This document shows, piece after piece, positions 12,907 to 25,163 of a DNA stretch of 64,000 nt (the stretch's first letter is position 1; every line of letters begins with the position of its first letter). Location of the stretch: assembly GCA_024516035.1 (NCBI GenBank), contig JAMCCL010000016.1:374501-438500 (forward strand), in the 5' to 3' direction. A program made the translations under genes and the position numbers. A model generated the notes under the pieces. It was given only the letters and a program-made list of their open reading frames with translations. It was not told the origin of the DNA and ran no database searches. The stretch is from Bactericera cockerelli. Taxonomy: Eukaryota > Arthropoda > Insecta > Hemiptera > Triozidae.

Positions 12907-13642
12907 TGTATCTCACTGCTGATAACATAACCACAGCAAGATACGTAAAAGTAGTGTCTTAAGTCATAAAAAAATAAAAATAATAAATAACCTCTCCTAA
13001 TTAACCAATCTTTATGAAGTGCGTGAGTAAGTTAGTTTGTAGTTGTTTTGTCAAGTAGTAATGTTCTATGTTAGTGTGTAAGTAGGTAGTTGTGTCAGTT
13101 TTGACATGTAGGTATGAATGTTCAGTCAGTATAAATGGGCTTTTTATTTTATATACCTTTTTATATATATATTTTATTTATTTATTTATTTTTGCCTCTT
13201 TTATGTCTGCACTCCTCTCAAGTTTGGATGACTCAAGTTAGAAAGGATAGAAAGAAAGATAATCATAAGAGGAAAAAATTCAGAGAGGGGTGCAGAGATA
13301 TAGAAAGAGAGGGGGTAAGGTGTTCTCAATTTGATATCATTTATTATTAGCTAATTATAATCATTCTTTTGAGTGAGGCGTTCTTCTTTTTTTAACCACG
13401 AAGTGTGTGTTTTTGGGGGGATATCAGTTCTTTTTGTACGAAAATATAGGTTCATACACTACTGAAACATTATGAATAACAAAAGTAAATAAGCTGGGAA
13501 AATGTGAATGCACCAATTTGTCTTTTTTTTAAGATATAGTTTTAGCAGTACGTATTTAATTTTTCTAAGGTCAATATGTATTTCGATCACAGATTTGGCT
13601 CCCTGAGTCCCCAAAGTGAGTAAATAATATATAAATTTGCTC

Positions 13643-15040
13643 TACAGGGTGTCCCGTATACAGATGCAAATATTTTGAGGGTAGGTTCAGCCCACTGTGG
13701 ACTATCATATGAGCGAAACTTGCAGTGGGGCATTTTGCTTCGTTAAAGAGTTATGGCCAAATCCCTGTTTTTCCCACAGGTCTAGAGGTCACTTAGATCG
13801 ATGCACGTTTTTAAAGAAATGGTAGCCAGTAAGTAATTTTTGACTTCATGTATGGATAGTCATGCACATGCATATTTCCCTTGAAATGCAGTTGGTTGCA
13901 TAAGAAAATATTGAAAGACCAGAGAGATATTTAATCATAAGTTCAATACTTTTCTAAAATTTGATTTTTCCCTGTTTTCCCTTTCGTGAATTTAGAGTAC
14001 TTCTACAATTGCAATTCTGCGTATCACTAGTTAAAAAAATACCCTATTATGTTTAGTTTTATAAAAAAGAAAGCTCATTTATATTACTTTAAAGATCATG
14101 GAACGCAGTACACACAAAGCTCAAAAAACACTTCTGAATCATGATGGAAAATTCAAAGTTGGCTGAATTTTAACAGAATTGGCGCGTAATTTGAGGTATA
14201 AATACACTGCTCTGGGATGTTTAACAGAGGGAAATTGATCATTCACAGTGGTCGGTCGGTGTGAACTTTTATGTGAATGGGGTTACGGAATCACAGGGTT
14301 ATCATGAGGAAAAATGAGAGAGGCTGCAACGAAAGCAGCAACCAGTGGTGTAATTATGGAAAAAGAATACACATGGAGAAAGACTCTGCGCTACCAACAA
14401 AAATTATGATTTTATTTTTAGAAGTAAAATTAAAAATATCATTTTTGTGTTTATCACAATCATGATATCAAAAACATAACAAATAGTGCCGAAAATTAAC
14501 CTTGGGTAAAACTCGAACATCCAACCTTAAGGTATTATTATTAATACTTAATTTTTTTTTTAAACAATTGGACCAAGCTTTATTTACATTTTTTTTTTAC
14601 AATGAACATGGTAACAATATGTGAAATAAATAAAAACAAAGACTGATCAAGGGTGGTGATACAGTGATACATGTTTGTAGTTTATTTATAAACTACAAAC
14701 ATGATACATTCTGCAACACAGGACATGAAATGAAAAGAACCCAAAAGAATATGTAGCGAACCAAGATTTAAAGCTTGTGGCTTTCTCTTCCACCGAACAA
14801 ATTGATCGCCTTGTTATTTAAACTATTAGATTTGATTGATAGAGTTGGTTAATAGAACTAATTGTACTCAGAAAATTTTCATTTATAACTTGCAGTTGGC
14901 ACAAAAATAGTCACACAGACCGCTTCAGGCATCGAGTGTTCAAAATGCAATAGCGCCCAGATTCAAAATTTGAAAGATGTGTTTCTCTCCTTCTGGTGCC
15001 GTTTGATAAGGCGTATCTCATTCGTTCCTTCACGCGTCTG

Positions 15041-15089
<49 letters not shown>

Positions 15090-15253
15090 GTGCATCGATC
15101 TAAGTGACCTCTAGACCTGTGGGAAAAACAGGGATTTGGCAATAACTCTTTAACGAAGCAAAATGCCCCACTGCAAGTTTCGCTCATATGATAGTCCACG
15201 GTGGGCTGAACCTACCCTCAAAATATTTGCATCTGTATACGGGACACCCTGTA
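13643..15253. mobile_element. TACAGGGTGTCCCG element, copy with an A48 run replacing part of one arm
   Basis: Same family as 2121-3961, with very high similarity throughout. In the right arm about 265 bp corresponding to 3532-3796 are missing. In their place is an uninterrupted run of 48 A (15041-15088) between CACGCGTCTG and CGTGCATCGAT. It is inserted in the HLE body at TATAAATTTGC. Confidence 0.88.
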
Positions 15254-17299
15254 TACTCCACATGATTAGGTTTATCTTTCAATGCTAAATAGACCTCGGA
15301 GCCACCTATGAGGGACACTAAAATACCTGGATTTACAAATGCCAAAGAAATTTGTAATCACCTTATCAAGGTGAGGTAATGAGTTCTCTCCCGTTGACCT
15401 TTTCTTACCCGAATTCTCTCCGGCTTGTTGCAGGGGTCACCACGAGTATCTCTCCCGGAAATAAGACCATGCTTTTTTATATTAGGTATTTAAGATAATG
15501 AAAACAATAAAATTATCATTTTTATATAAGAATCGGCCTTTTATAAGGAAATCTTTAAAATCTCTAACTAATGAAAGGCAATGCCTTCAGTGTATAGTAG
15601 AGTTGGGTAAAATACATAGAAGGCCATGCCTCAGGAATATAGTAGGGTTAGGGATAATACATAGAAGGCAATGCCTCGGGTTTATAGTAGGGTTAGGTAA
15701 ATATATAGAAGGCCATGCCTTGGGTTTATCATAGGGCTAGGAAAAATACATAGAAGACCATGCCTCAGGTCTACATCAATGATTCCTCGGTGTTTCGATT
15801 ATAATTTTTATGCTAGGCCTAAACTATGTAGATTTAAACTCAGGGAAAAATGCAAGCGACGCGACGGGAGACAATTCGGTGTTGATAAAACTATGAGCGG
15901 GAGAGAACTCAGTGGTGACGTTCCTTATCAATACCTCACGAGGTAAGTCTACCCCGGACATAATGGACAGAGAAAAAAAACATCCCTGAAGGGGATCGAG
16001 CCCAAGTCATCGTGCGTGCAAGCCTAGTATGCTACCCACTTGGCCAAAGTCACTACTTTGTCACAGCTTTTAGTGAGTAGCATCGACATTATGAGAGCTA
16101 ATTCATCATATTTTATCTCCATCCAACCATGATTGTCCAAAATTAATCTCTTAATGCCGCCACAGGTCATAGGCCAAATCTGCAACTACTAAAATTTTCC
16201 TCGCGAGGGTAATGGGGTCGTCATGAAGATCAAATATAAAGATCGGAAAAACAAAACAACGATAAGCCCAAATTCAAAATTTAAATTATGAAATTGTAGA
16301 AAACAAAATTTACAACATTTTGAGATATCATACGACTCGATAGAAATAATCATTTCGAAGATATCGCAGATTTGGTGGGGGAAAAAGTTTGATTCGCTTT
16401 TTCTGCTCTCAAGTGTATCTCGATCTTGAACTGTTTATGTTTATGTTTACATTTGTACCGGGATGAAATTTTTTGAGGGACGAGGAGAGGAGGCTTGTTA
16501 GGCGATACAAGCGCTGTCTAGCGCTGAGGACGCGAAGATGTAGGCCGGCGGGGGGTGGTTTCCACACTTCTTAATTCTACACGCTATGCTTAAACATTAA
16601 AATTTTGCAGTGAGAGAGCGAGGTCATCTCGAAAAATACATACTGGCCAAGATCTGACCACTAAGCTAAGGATTCGAAGGTACCTACCCGCCAAAGAAAA
16701 TAAAAAGGAATAAAATCAATAAATTTGGTACCTGCTCATCAAGATCTTTCATTTGATACCACTTAAGATTAGTATTATCCTTCAATTCCCGGTTTGGGCT
16801 CCCAAAACCCCAGGCCGCCCAAATGGGCCGCCCGCTTATAATTTAGAAAAAATGTTTGGTCCGGGCTCATCTCCATTATATCTTGATCGCTTTAGACACC
16901 TCACTTAATCTTCAGTGCCAAGTTAAAGACACGAAGTCGGGTCTCAAAGGATCCGTATGAAAAAAAAACAAAAAAAAAAATTATGAATCTTTTCATGTCT
17001 TTCACGATTGTTGGGGGGTCTCGAAAATAGGGTTCCCGTTGTCCTAGGAAGTCAAACAATAAGTAAAATCAATTTATTTTTCAACGTAGAGTCCATTTCT
17101 GCAATAAAAATCGCAATTTTTGAAATTCATGTTGCACTTTTCGCTGGCTGAAAGTACATGAAATGCATGGGAACTATGTTTTCCGTAATCTTACACTCTG
17201 CCGGGCTGTCTCTTTCTTTGTATAGGCGTTCTTCACACCTCGGCCGAGGTGTTTGATTATAAAGAGAAAAAAAAATATTTAGGTCAATAAAAATTGTAT

Positions 17300-17612
17300 T
17301 AATACGGTACACCTAATTTTTATGAAATTTTGTATGTATATAGATATTGTAGTTTTACATAGGCTATTTATATATTTTTTTAAATCAAATATAAATTAAC
17401 TCTGATATTTTTAAGAAAATCCGAAATTTCGGACAAAAAAGTAAAAAAAATAAGGATGACGACTTGCCGATAAATTTTTTTTTGTGGAATCTAGAATGTA
17501 AAAAAAACGGTTTTCTACCATATAAAACAAATTTGAAGAAAATCGGTTCAGCCGTTTTGGAGATACAAGTAATTTGGTATAAAATCTCAAAATTCGCACA
17601 TGTATACAATGT
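17300..17612 (+). repeat. S2-family repeat fragment (middle to 3' part)
   Basis: Matches the portion of 23922-24615 containing TAAGAAAATCCGAAAT, GGACAAAAAAGT and GGTTCAGCCGTTTTGGAGAT. It lacks the palindromic start. Non-coding. Confidence 0.6.
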
Positions 17613-17689
17613 GGCATTTTGAAGATCACTCGATGTGTTAAGTGGTCTGTGTGACTTTTTGTGTCAACTGCAAGTTACAAATAAAAATA

Positions 17690-17750
17690 ATCTTGTAATC
17701 CAGGTAGCGTAGGGATCAGTTGGTTCGAATCCCACCCAGTACATACATTT
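17690..17750 (+). repeat. tRNA-like SINE remnant
   Basis: GGTTCGAATCCCACCC at about 17733 is a good Pol III B box, preceded by GTAGCGTAGGGATCAG, a weak A box. It is too diverged to be a tRNA gene. Confidence 0.45.
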
Positions 17751-17877
17751 CTCTATTAATTTGAGTTTGTGACCACATAATAATGTGAGGGTTAGGTGGT
17801 ATTAAATGCTTTGAGCATTAACCTCGCCTGGTGGTTACCTTCCTCTAAAGAGTATTATTTTTGAAGTAGGTAATTTT

Positions 17878-18250
17878 TACTTTCCTTATTCGTCGAAAAT
17901 TTGACCTACCTAGTTTTTCACATTTCTGGACGAATCATAGTCTCAGGATACCAAAAAAGTTGTTTTCAGTCATTGGTCCGTGCGTCTGTCTGTCTGTGTG
18001 TCTGTGTGTGTGTGTGAACAGGATATCTCGAGAACGGTAAGAGCTAGAAACTTGAAATTTGGTATGGAAATTAATTTTATACACTAGACGAACCACGAAA
18101 CTTTTGGTTGAAATCGGCCGCATCCCACGGCCGCAGGGCCGCAAATATTATCCGCAAGCGCCGCTTCTTTGAATTGGTTAAAGATACAAAATTTTTTGGA
18201 GAATAACAATTTCTTAGATTAAAAAAATAATAGGGGTCTATTCTAATCAT
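17878..18250 (+). mobile_element. S-family repeat, 3'-truncated copy
   Basis: Contains CATTTCTGGACGAATCATAG, a short (TGTC)/(TG) tract and GAGAACGGTAAGAGCTAG. It ends near AATAATAGGGGTCTATTC, about 35 bp before the acceptor of the DPH2 exon at 18286. The start palindrome is mostly lost. Confidence 0.7.
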
Positions 18251-18285
18251 TTTTTTTATCCATCAATTTTAAATTTCTCTTTCAG

Positions 18286-18500
18286 CTGCTGTGTGGATGA
18301 AGTGGCAGCATCTCATGTTAATGCAGATGGTATAATTCACTTTGGACATTCCTGTCTAAGTACTGTAAATAGACTGCTGGTGCTCTACATATTTGAAAAG
18401 AAGGCTCTTGACAAAGAAAAGTTTCTGGACTCCTTGTCAAGCCTTGACCGACAAAAACAAGTAATTGTCTTCTATGACACATGTTACGCACATCACTTTG
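18286..18500 (+). CDS. DPH2: DPH2 internal exon with two cysteine motifs
   Basis: The acceptor is TTTCTCTTTCAG and the donor is G|GTAAGG. The split serine codon joins the previous exon to give the family signature GSCCVDEVAASH. This is followed by IIHFGHSCLS and VIVFYDTCYAHHF. The Cys of CCVDE and the Cys of GHSCLS lie where Fe-S-related cysteines sit in eukaryotic DPH2; that assignment is family knowledge, not tested here. The exon is 215 nt and leaves phase 1, compatible with the next exon at 20224. The upstream intron is about 8.0 kb and full of repeats; the downstream intron is only 1.7 kb. Nothing is broken in this exon. Confidence 0.93.
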
Positions 18501-18576
18501 GTAAGGTTCAATTCCAAGTTGATGTATAGATAACTCACTGTTTAAATGATCTTCAAGGAGGATGATGAGTTTCCAG

Positions 18577-19022
18577 CACTAAGATCATATAACATAGAGG
18601 GAACCTTACCTATCTCGAGTTGAACAAAATTTATGCGTCCAACTTTGAACAGCTGATGGTCCCTCTTTCACAAAATCCCGGCTTCTGATTGGTTCAATTT
18701 ATTTGAGTTTTTTGTTTACCTCATGCAGTGACGGATACCGAAACATCCTTAATTTTCACGTCAGATACCAAATGTTATATTACTACATAATAAGTAGAAA
18801 ATAAGGAAAGTAAAAGAGGAAGTAAAGACAATAATAACTAATATGAAAATATGAAAAAAGTAAAAATATTATTTTAGAAGAATAAGGTAGTTTAGGTACC
18901 CGGTCCCTTCGCGACAGAAAAATTACTACAACTCCGGCACTGATTATGAAATCAGCTGATGGTCCATCTTGGACGCAAATCTTGATACATCGGGATCCCT
19001 CTATGTTATATGATCTCAGTGG
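18577..19022. mobile_element. Small TIR element in a DPH2 intron
   Basis: The left end AAGATCATATAACATAGAGG is repeated inverted at the right (CCTCTATGTTATATGATCTC). The inner arms share AGCTGATGGTCC and a GACGCA motif. About 445 bp; no coding potential. Superfamily unknown. Confidence 0.65.
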
Positions 19023-19149
19023 TTTCCAGCCTCCAATTTTTCCAATTCAGTTAGTTCAGGTGGCAAGCAAGTGTAATTATCACTGAGCATTCACTAACTT
19101 GCGAGGCACTTTTCTATAAATAAGGTATAGAATGTTATATCCCGTGAAT

Positions 19150-19241
19150 TTTTTTTTTTTTTTTTTTTGAAATTGAGCTGATAACATTTCTGGACGAATT
19201 AGAATTTCCTGATTTCAGAAAAGTAATTTTTATCAAATCGT

Positions 19242-19294
<53 letters not shown>

Positions 19295-19401
19295 TAGATG
19301 TGTGTGTGTGAGTTGTGTGTATGTGGTGTGTGGGTGTGGTGTGTGATGTATGGGTGGTGTGTGTGTGATGGCTTGGCGAAGCGGGTGCAGCCCGCTAGTA
19401 A
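19150..19401 (+). repeat. TG microsatellite between repeat ends
   Basis: A T-run and CATTTCTGGACGAATTAGAA (an S-family motif) are followed by (TG)n with interruptions (about 19241-19370). The closing stem-loop is AGCGGG-TGCA-GCCCGCT, then AGTAATATATAAA. The CTAGC...CCCG motif recurs inverted at about 46103-46131. Confidence 0.65.
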
Positions 19402-19819
19402 TATATAAAAGAACTTAAACAGAGCATGACAGAAAAACTTTTATCATAGATCCAATCATTTTGACAGTACACGTAGCTATCGGAGAGTAGTAGAGGAACC
19501 CAATTTATTTATTTTTATTTATTTATTTACACTTTATTTTTTATACAATACATACAACAATAAATTATTAACAAAGATAAAAAAAAAAATTAACAATAGG
19601 TATTTACAAAATAAGATATGGAAAAAAATAATAAATTTAAATGTACAATGTATTGTAATCCGGGGCGAAGTTAATGCCTTAGGCATTCTCTGCCACTTAA
19701 CCCAACTATGTTGATCTTTCTACTTGACGCCCTCATCAAGCTTGGTATCAAATGTAAAGTCAGAATTCATAGAGAAAATATAAAAGAACCTGAAAACAGA
19801 GCACGACTAAAAATTTGGT

Positions 19820-19912
19820 ACAGTATAAACCTCGATTATCCGGATTAATCTCTGCTAGGGGTAATCCGGATAATCAAGGTACCATATAAAAGTCCGGATA
19901 ATCGAGAGGACC
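19820..19912. mobile_element. Pogo/Tigger-like terminal repeat remnant
   Basis: TACAGTATAAACCTCGATTA followed by TCCGGATTAAT, then inverted copies TAATCCGGATAATCAAGG and AGTCCGGATAATCGAGA. ACCTCGATTATCCGG is typical of pogo/Tigger terminal sequences (family knowledge). No transposase is attached. Confidence 0.45.
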
Positions 19913-20223
19913 TAAAAAACCAATAATAAAGAATTTTGATGTTTTGTAAAAACAGCTATTTTGATCTCTTTCCTGGAAACAAGAAAATAAATATAAAATA
20001 AACATATATTGAAAAGGAAACATAAACAAATTTAATGAAAAATAAAACTTCACTTCCGAGATAAGGGGCCTTTTCGCACAACAACAAACCGCTGATAGGT
20101 TGTTCGGTAGATCATAAAAAATCACAATGCGGGAACGCAATGCTATTTTTATTATTTCATAGGTTGAAACTAAAAAGTAAAAAGCCTAATTGTACAAAAT
20201 TATTTTATTTCATTTACTTCCAG

Positions 20224-20433
20224 ATGACACCATGTCACTCACGCTAGAACAGCTTTGCATTACCATGTCACAATTGAATACATCATCAAAGCTAAAAAAA
20301 ACGGAACATACAGTGTACAAACTTGGACGCCACTATTCTCTCAAGCAAGATGATGCTCATCCTGTGATAAATGTTTACGTTTGTGACTCCCGACCCTGTA
20401 GAAACCTGGACAACTTTGTCATGTCCATGGCAG
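20224..20433 (+). CDS. DPH2: DPH2 internal exon (end of domain 1, start of the central region)
   Basis: The acceptor is ATTTACTTCCAG and the donor is G|GTAAAAT; phase 1 enters and phase 1 leaves. The protein includes YKLGRHYSLKQ, followed by a variable linker, then VINVYVCDSRPCRNLDNFVMSMAG. The last part is the region before the second DPH2 domain. A G|AT split codon joins it to 18286-18500 and a G|GT split codon joins it to 45343-45602. The following intron is about 24.9 kb, the longest here, and consists almost wholly of nested transposons. Confidence 0.9.
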
Positions 20434-20700
20434 GTAAAATATTTTTGAAGCTGTGGTTAGAATCGTGGGTCAGACAGAAGCTTTGGGATTCTACAATGTA
20501 AACAATATTATTGCAAATAAGTTTCTTTAGTAAATATGTAGTAAGTTCTGAAAATGTTAATTTATAAACGTGGTGTGGTTCTATCTTCAAGTGAATGGAC
20601 TGCAGCCCTCAAGATGTCGGCAAACATTGACCACTAGTACAACCCTAGTGTATATATTTTTTTTCCCTTGTTTATATTATTAATATTGTCAATTTTTATA

Positions 20701-23444
20701 TACAGGGTGTCCCACAAAAGTTGGACACCTCAAATTACTCGGCCCCTGAAAGAGTTTTTGAAAAATTAAAAAAATAAAGGATACATGTCCTAATTATGCG
20801 GTTTCAGTCATGAAATTTTTTTTATACAGGGTGGTCCAAAAGTCAGAAATTGAGGTATCAACTTTCGATTTTTAAATAGATCGACCTGAATTTTATTTGA
20901 TAATTTTACTTCTAAATGGTTTCTGAGTACTTTTTTATACTAAAATATTACATACAGGGTGGGTTTTTTTCGACCAATTTTTTTTCTAAATCTCGAATAA
21001 CTTGATTTCATTTAATTTTTTCGATAACAAGAATAGAGAGTGTGTGTGTAATGAAAACACGCTTTTTTAATTGGCAGTAAATTTTTTTATACTGGGTGCT
21101 TCATTAGTGAAATAATGACTTGATTTTTTTTAAAACCGAGTTTTCTTAAATTTTTATTACGGATTAATAATCTTTGCCTAATTATACACATTTTTCGATG
21201 GTGATATCGAAAAACAAAACTAAAGTGTTGTACAGGGTGAGACATAATTTTTTTGCAACACCCTGTGTTGCGTACAGCGTACACTGCGTACCGTATCAAT
21301 GCCTCCCCATAAATGCAGCCCTGACTTGCAACAAGAGAGCCCCTTGGCTTCAAACAAGTCAGTGGTAATTTTCCATAGAATTTGTAAGTTCAACTCTCTA
21401 TTCTCTGCCCTCAGCAGTTACCTTTTGAGAATCAGAGAGATCACACCTCAGTTCAAATTAGTGTATACCATTTTCGTGCAACGCTCAAAATATTTCTTTA
21501 AAGCATCAAATTAAATAAAGTTCTCAAATTAAAGATAGTTATTACCCATAAAGCTCACTCATCTTCCAACTCTGCCCCATCACCAAGAAGAGCCGGCCGG
21601 CACCCCGTAAGTCAACCCCGCAAGAGTCTGCAAAGGTGAGTGAGCCCTCAATTTGTCTCTTCTTCCCTTCGAACCTTGTGGGCTGTCCCCTACACCCTGT
21701 ATGTGGGCAGTCAAAGAGACGTAGAATTGAACATAAAGACTAAACATGCAAGAAAAACTTCGATTTTTTGTGACAGTAAAAAGATATGGTGTTGAAACTA
21801 ATATTGTCGCATGGACCACCCTGTAGATATTCTCTTAAACTCTCATTTGAGTACTCGAAGTTGTATAGAATTCAACGAAGACTTCAAATCGAGGGAAAAA
21901 AGTAAGAAAACACTATTTTTGAAGCCATTTTCAATTTTTTGTCCCCACTGAATGATTTTTAAAATCGATATAAAAAAATCGGTAGGTGTAAACACAAAAT
22001 TGAAAATGTATTTTTAAATTCGTTTTTACTTTCCTTATCCTATAATAAGGAAAGTATTGTATTCGTCGAAAATTTGACCTACCCAGCTTTTCACATTTCT
22101 GGACGAATCATAGCCTCAGGATACCAAAAAAGTGGTTTTCAGCCATTGGTCCGTGCGTCTGTCTGTGTGTGTGTGTGTGTGTGTGTGTCTGTGTGTGTGT
22201 GAACAGGATATCTCAAGAACGGTAAGAGCAAGAGACTTGAAAATTGGTATGGTAATTAATTTTATACACCAGACGAACCATGAAACTTTTGGTTGAAATC
22301 GGCCGCATTCTGCGGCCGCAGGGCCGCAAATATTGGCCGCAAGCAACGCTTCTTTGAATTGGTTAAAGATACAAAAAAAGTTAGAGAACAACATTTTCTC
22401 AGATTAAAAAAATAATAGGGTTCACTCTAATCATTTTTTTGATATCTTTAACTTTTCGGAAACCGGCCAAAATTTACCGGTATTGTAGGGGGACCCGATT
22501 GGACTAACTTTTTTATTATTCATCCTAGATGGGGGTTGTGACATATCAAATTAATTGATTTTGAAGTGCTGATCACGAATTTGCCATTGATTTTTAGTTA
22601 TCGGTTACCGTTCAGTCACCAGTGGCGGAATTCGACTCCTTTTTGGGAGATAAGGAAAGTCGTGTGATGTTTACACCAGATTTTTTTCTTTCAGATTTGA
22701 ACTCCCCGTTGAATTTTAGAGAAATTCGAGTACCCGTATGATGGTTTAAGAAAATATCTACAGGGTGGTCCATGCGACACTATTAGTTTAAATACCATAT
22801 CTTTTTACTGTCACAAAAAATCGAAGTTTTTCTTGCATGTTTAGTCTTTATGTTCAATTCTACGTCTCTTTGACTGCCCACATACAGGGTGTTGCAAAAA
22901 AATTATGTCTCACCCTGTACAACATTTTAGTTTTGTTTTTCGATATGCCCATCGAAAAATGTGTATAATTAGGCAAAGATTATTAATCCGTAATAAAAAT
23001 TTAAGAAAACTCGGTTTAAAAATCAAGTCATTATTTCACTTATGAAGCACCCTGTATAAAAAAATTTACTGCCAATTAAAAGTGCGTGTTTTCATTACAC
23101 ACACACTCTCTATTCTTGTTATCCAAAAAATTAAATGAAATCAAGTTATTCGAGGTTTAGAAAAAAAATTGGTCGAAAAAGAACCACCCTGTATGTAAAT
23201 TTTTTGTTTAAAAAAGTACTCAGAAATCATTTAGAAGTAAAATTATCAAATAAAATTCAGGTCGATCTATTTAAAAATCGAAAGTTGACACCTCAATTTC
23301 AGACTTTTGGACCACCCTGTATAAAAAAAATTTCATGACTGAAACCGCATAATTAGGACATATACCCTTTATTTTTTTATTTTTCAAAAATTCTTTCAGG
23401 GGCCGAGTAATTTGAGGTGTCCAACTTTGGTGGGACACCCTGTA
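20701..23444. mobile_element. Element with long modular TIRs, copy 1
   Basis: Both ends carry TACAGGGTGTCCCAC. Moving inward, each arm shows the same ordered series of modules, each marked by a CAGGGTG or CACCCTG motif: GTCCCACAAAAGTTGGACACC, GTCCAAAAGTCA, TTCGACCAATTTTTTTTC, GTGAAATAATGACTTGA, GAGACATAA, GGCAGTCAAAGAGACG and GGACCACCCTGTAGATATT. Left modules run about 20701-21960 and right ones about 22700-23444. The left arm also has a non-module block (about 21262-21690) and the loop holds an S-family repeat. No transposase seen. Confidence 0.8.
22028..22680 (+). mobile_element. S-family repeat, full copy
   Basis: ACTTTCCTTATCCTATAATA palindrome start, CATTTCTGGACGAATCATAG, a (TG)n/(TCTG) tract, GAACAGGATATCTCAAGAAC, CTTTTGGTTGAAATCGGCCG and the end GTGTGATGTTTACACCAGA. 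It sits in the loop of the modular-TIR element. Confidence 0.8.
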
Positions 23445-23921
23445 TATTTTTTACCATTATTTGTCTGTATACAGGGTGTCCCACCAAAGTTGGACACCTC
23501 AAATTACTCGGCCCCTGAAAGAGTTTTTGAAAAATAAAAAATCCTAGGGTACATGTCCTAATCATGCGGTTTCAGCCATGAAATTTTTTTATATACAGGG
23601 TGGTTCAAAAGTCAAAAATTGAGGTGTCAACTTTCGATTTTTAAATGGATTGACCTGAATTTTATTTGATAATTTTACTTCTAAATGATTTCTGAGTACT
23701 TTTTTAAACAAAAAATTTACATACAGGGTGGTTCTTTTTCGACCAATTTTTTTTCTAAATCTCGAATAACTCAAGTTTGTTTAATTTTTTCGATAACAAG
23801 AATAGAAAGTGTTTTTGTAATGTGTAAACGCACTTTTGATTGGCATCAGAAAAAAAAATTATACAGGGTGGTTCACAAGTGAAATAATGACTTGATTTTT
23901 TAAAACCGAGTTTTTTAATTT

Positions 23922-24615
23922 TACTTCCGAGAAATTTCTAATATTAGAAATCGGAAGTATTGTGTTCGTTTTTGTAAAAAAAAATATTTTTTTTCTCCGA
24001 TTTCAATTTTTCATATTTCTGGACGTTTCATAACCTCCTGAGCAAATTTGGTTTTGTGTCCGTCTGTCGGTCTGTTAAAACGATTCCTTGTAACGCGCAA
24101 ATCTCGGAAACTACTCGACGGATTTTGATGAAATGTTGCACACATCTAGGAGACATTCTGCAGATGGTCCCATTTTAAATTCATCGAATTCGTACTAGCG
24201 GTTCTGGGTGAAAGAGACCATGCGCCTGACCACTAACTTTTTACTTAAACTTTTATATCTCGTGAACGGTACACCCGATTTTAAATAAATTTTGTATGTA
24301 TATGTATGCATATTATTGTTTTACATAGGCTATTATCTATATTTTTTTTAATTAATTATAATTAGACTCTGATATTTAAGAAAATCCGAAATTTTGGACA
24401 AAAAAGTCAAAAAATAAGGACCACGACTGCCGATACAGAATTTTTTGTGGAATCTAGAATCTAGAAAAAACGATTTTATACCATATAAAACAAATTAGAA
24501 GAAAATCGGTTCAGTCGTTTTGGAGATACAAGTAATTTTGTATAAAATCTCAAAATTGGCACTTGTTAACAATGTGGAACAACCACGAGGAAGTATTGTG
24601 TCCATAATTGGCAGT
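23922..24615 (+). mobile_element. S2-family repeat, full copy
   Basis: Starts with a palindrome around GAAATTTCTAATATTAGAAA followed by GGAAGTATTGTGTTCG. It then has CATATTTCTGGACG, a GTCCGTCTGTC tract and CTCGGAAACTACTCGACGG, and ends GGAAGTATTGTGTCCATAAT. Its layout parallels the S family, to which it appears distantly related. Other pieces: 10429-10485, 17300-17612, 45155-45225, 47480-47865 and 48953-49350. Confidence 0.7.
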
Positions 24616-25163
24616 ATTTTTATTTGAGATTGATAATTCTCGCCTAATTTTACACATTTTTTGTTAGTCATATCGAAAAACAAAACTAAAGTGTTGTACA
24701 GGGTGAGACATATTGTTTTTGTAACACCCTGTATATTGGCAGTCAAAGAGACGTAAATTACATAGAAATACTAAATGTGCAAGAAAAACTTCGATTTTTA
24801 ATTAAATTAAAAAGTTATGGTGTTTTAACTGATATTGTCGCATGGACCACCCTGTAGATATTTTCTTCAACCATCATATGGGTAGTCGAAATTGTCTAAA
24901 ATTCAACGAGGAGTCCAAATCTAAAAAAAAAAAAAAAGAATTCAAAAAGCCATTTTCAATTTTGTGTCTACACCTACCTACTTTTTATTTCAAGTTTTAA
25001 AATAATTCAGTGTGGACACCAAATTGAAAATGGCTTCAAAATTCTTGTTTTTCCCCACGATTCGAAGTCTTAATTGAATTTTATACAATTTCGAGTACCC
25101 ACATGATAGTTTAAGAGCATATCTACAGGGTGGTCCATGCGACAATATTAGTTAAAACACCAT

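Larger units (their letters stand above)
11224..17256 (-). mobile_element. HLE copy split by at least three other insertions
   Basis: The left foldback arm (11224-11362, TCCCCCCAAAAACACC) is separated from the other arm (about 13207-13420) by an unrelated block. The body is split again by the hairpin element 13643-15253 and by an unassigned GC-richer insertion near 16280-16590. The 5' terminus CCTCGGCCGAGGTGTTTGA closes it at 17256, followed by T. Only one arm of the foldback carries the full pyrimidine tract. Confidence 0.7.

Noticed and set aside
12401..12934. Several overlapping 60-90 residue frames on both strands
   Set aside because: Mirror translations of the two arms of a MITE; no domain and no independent conservation.
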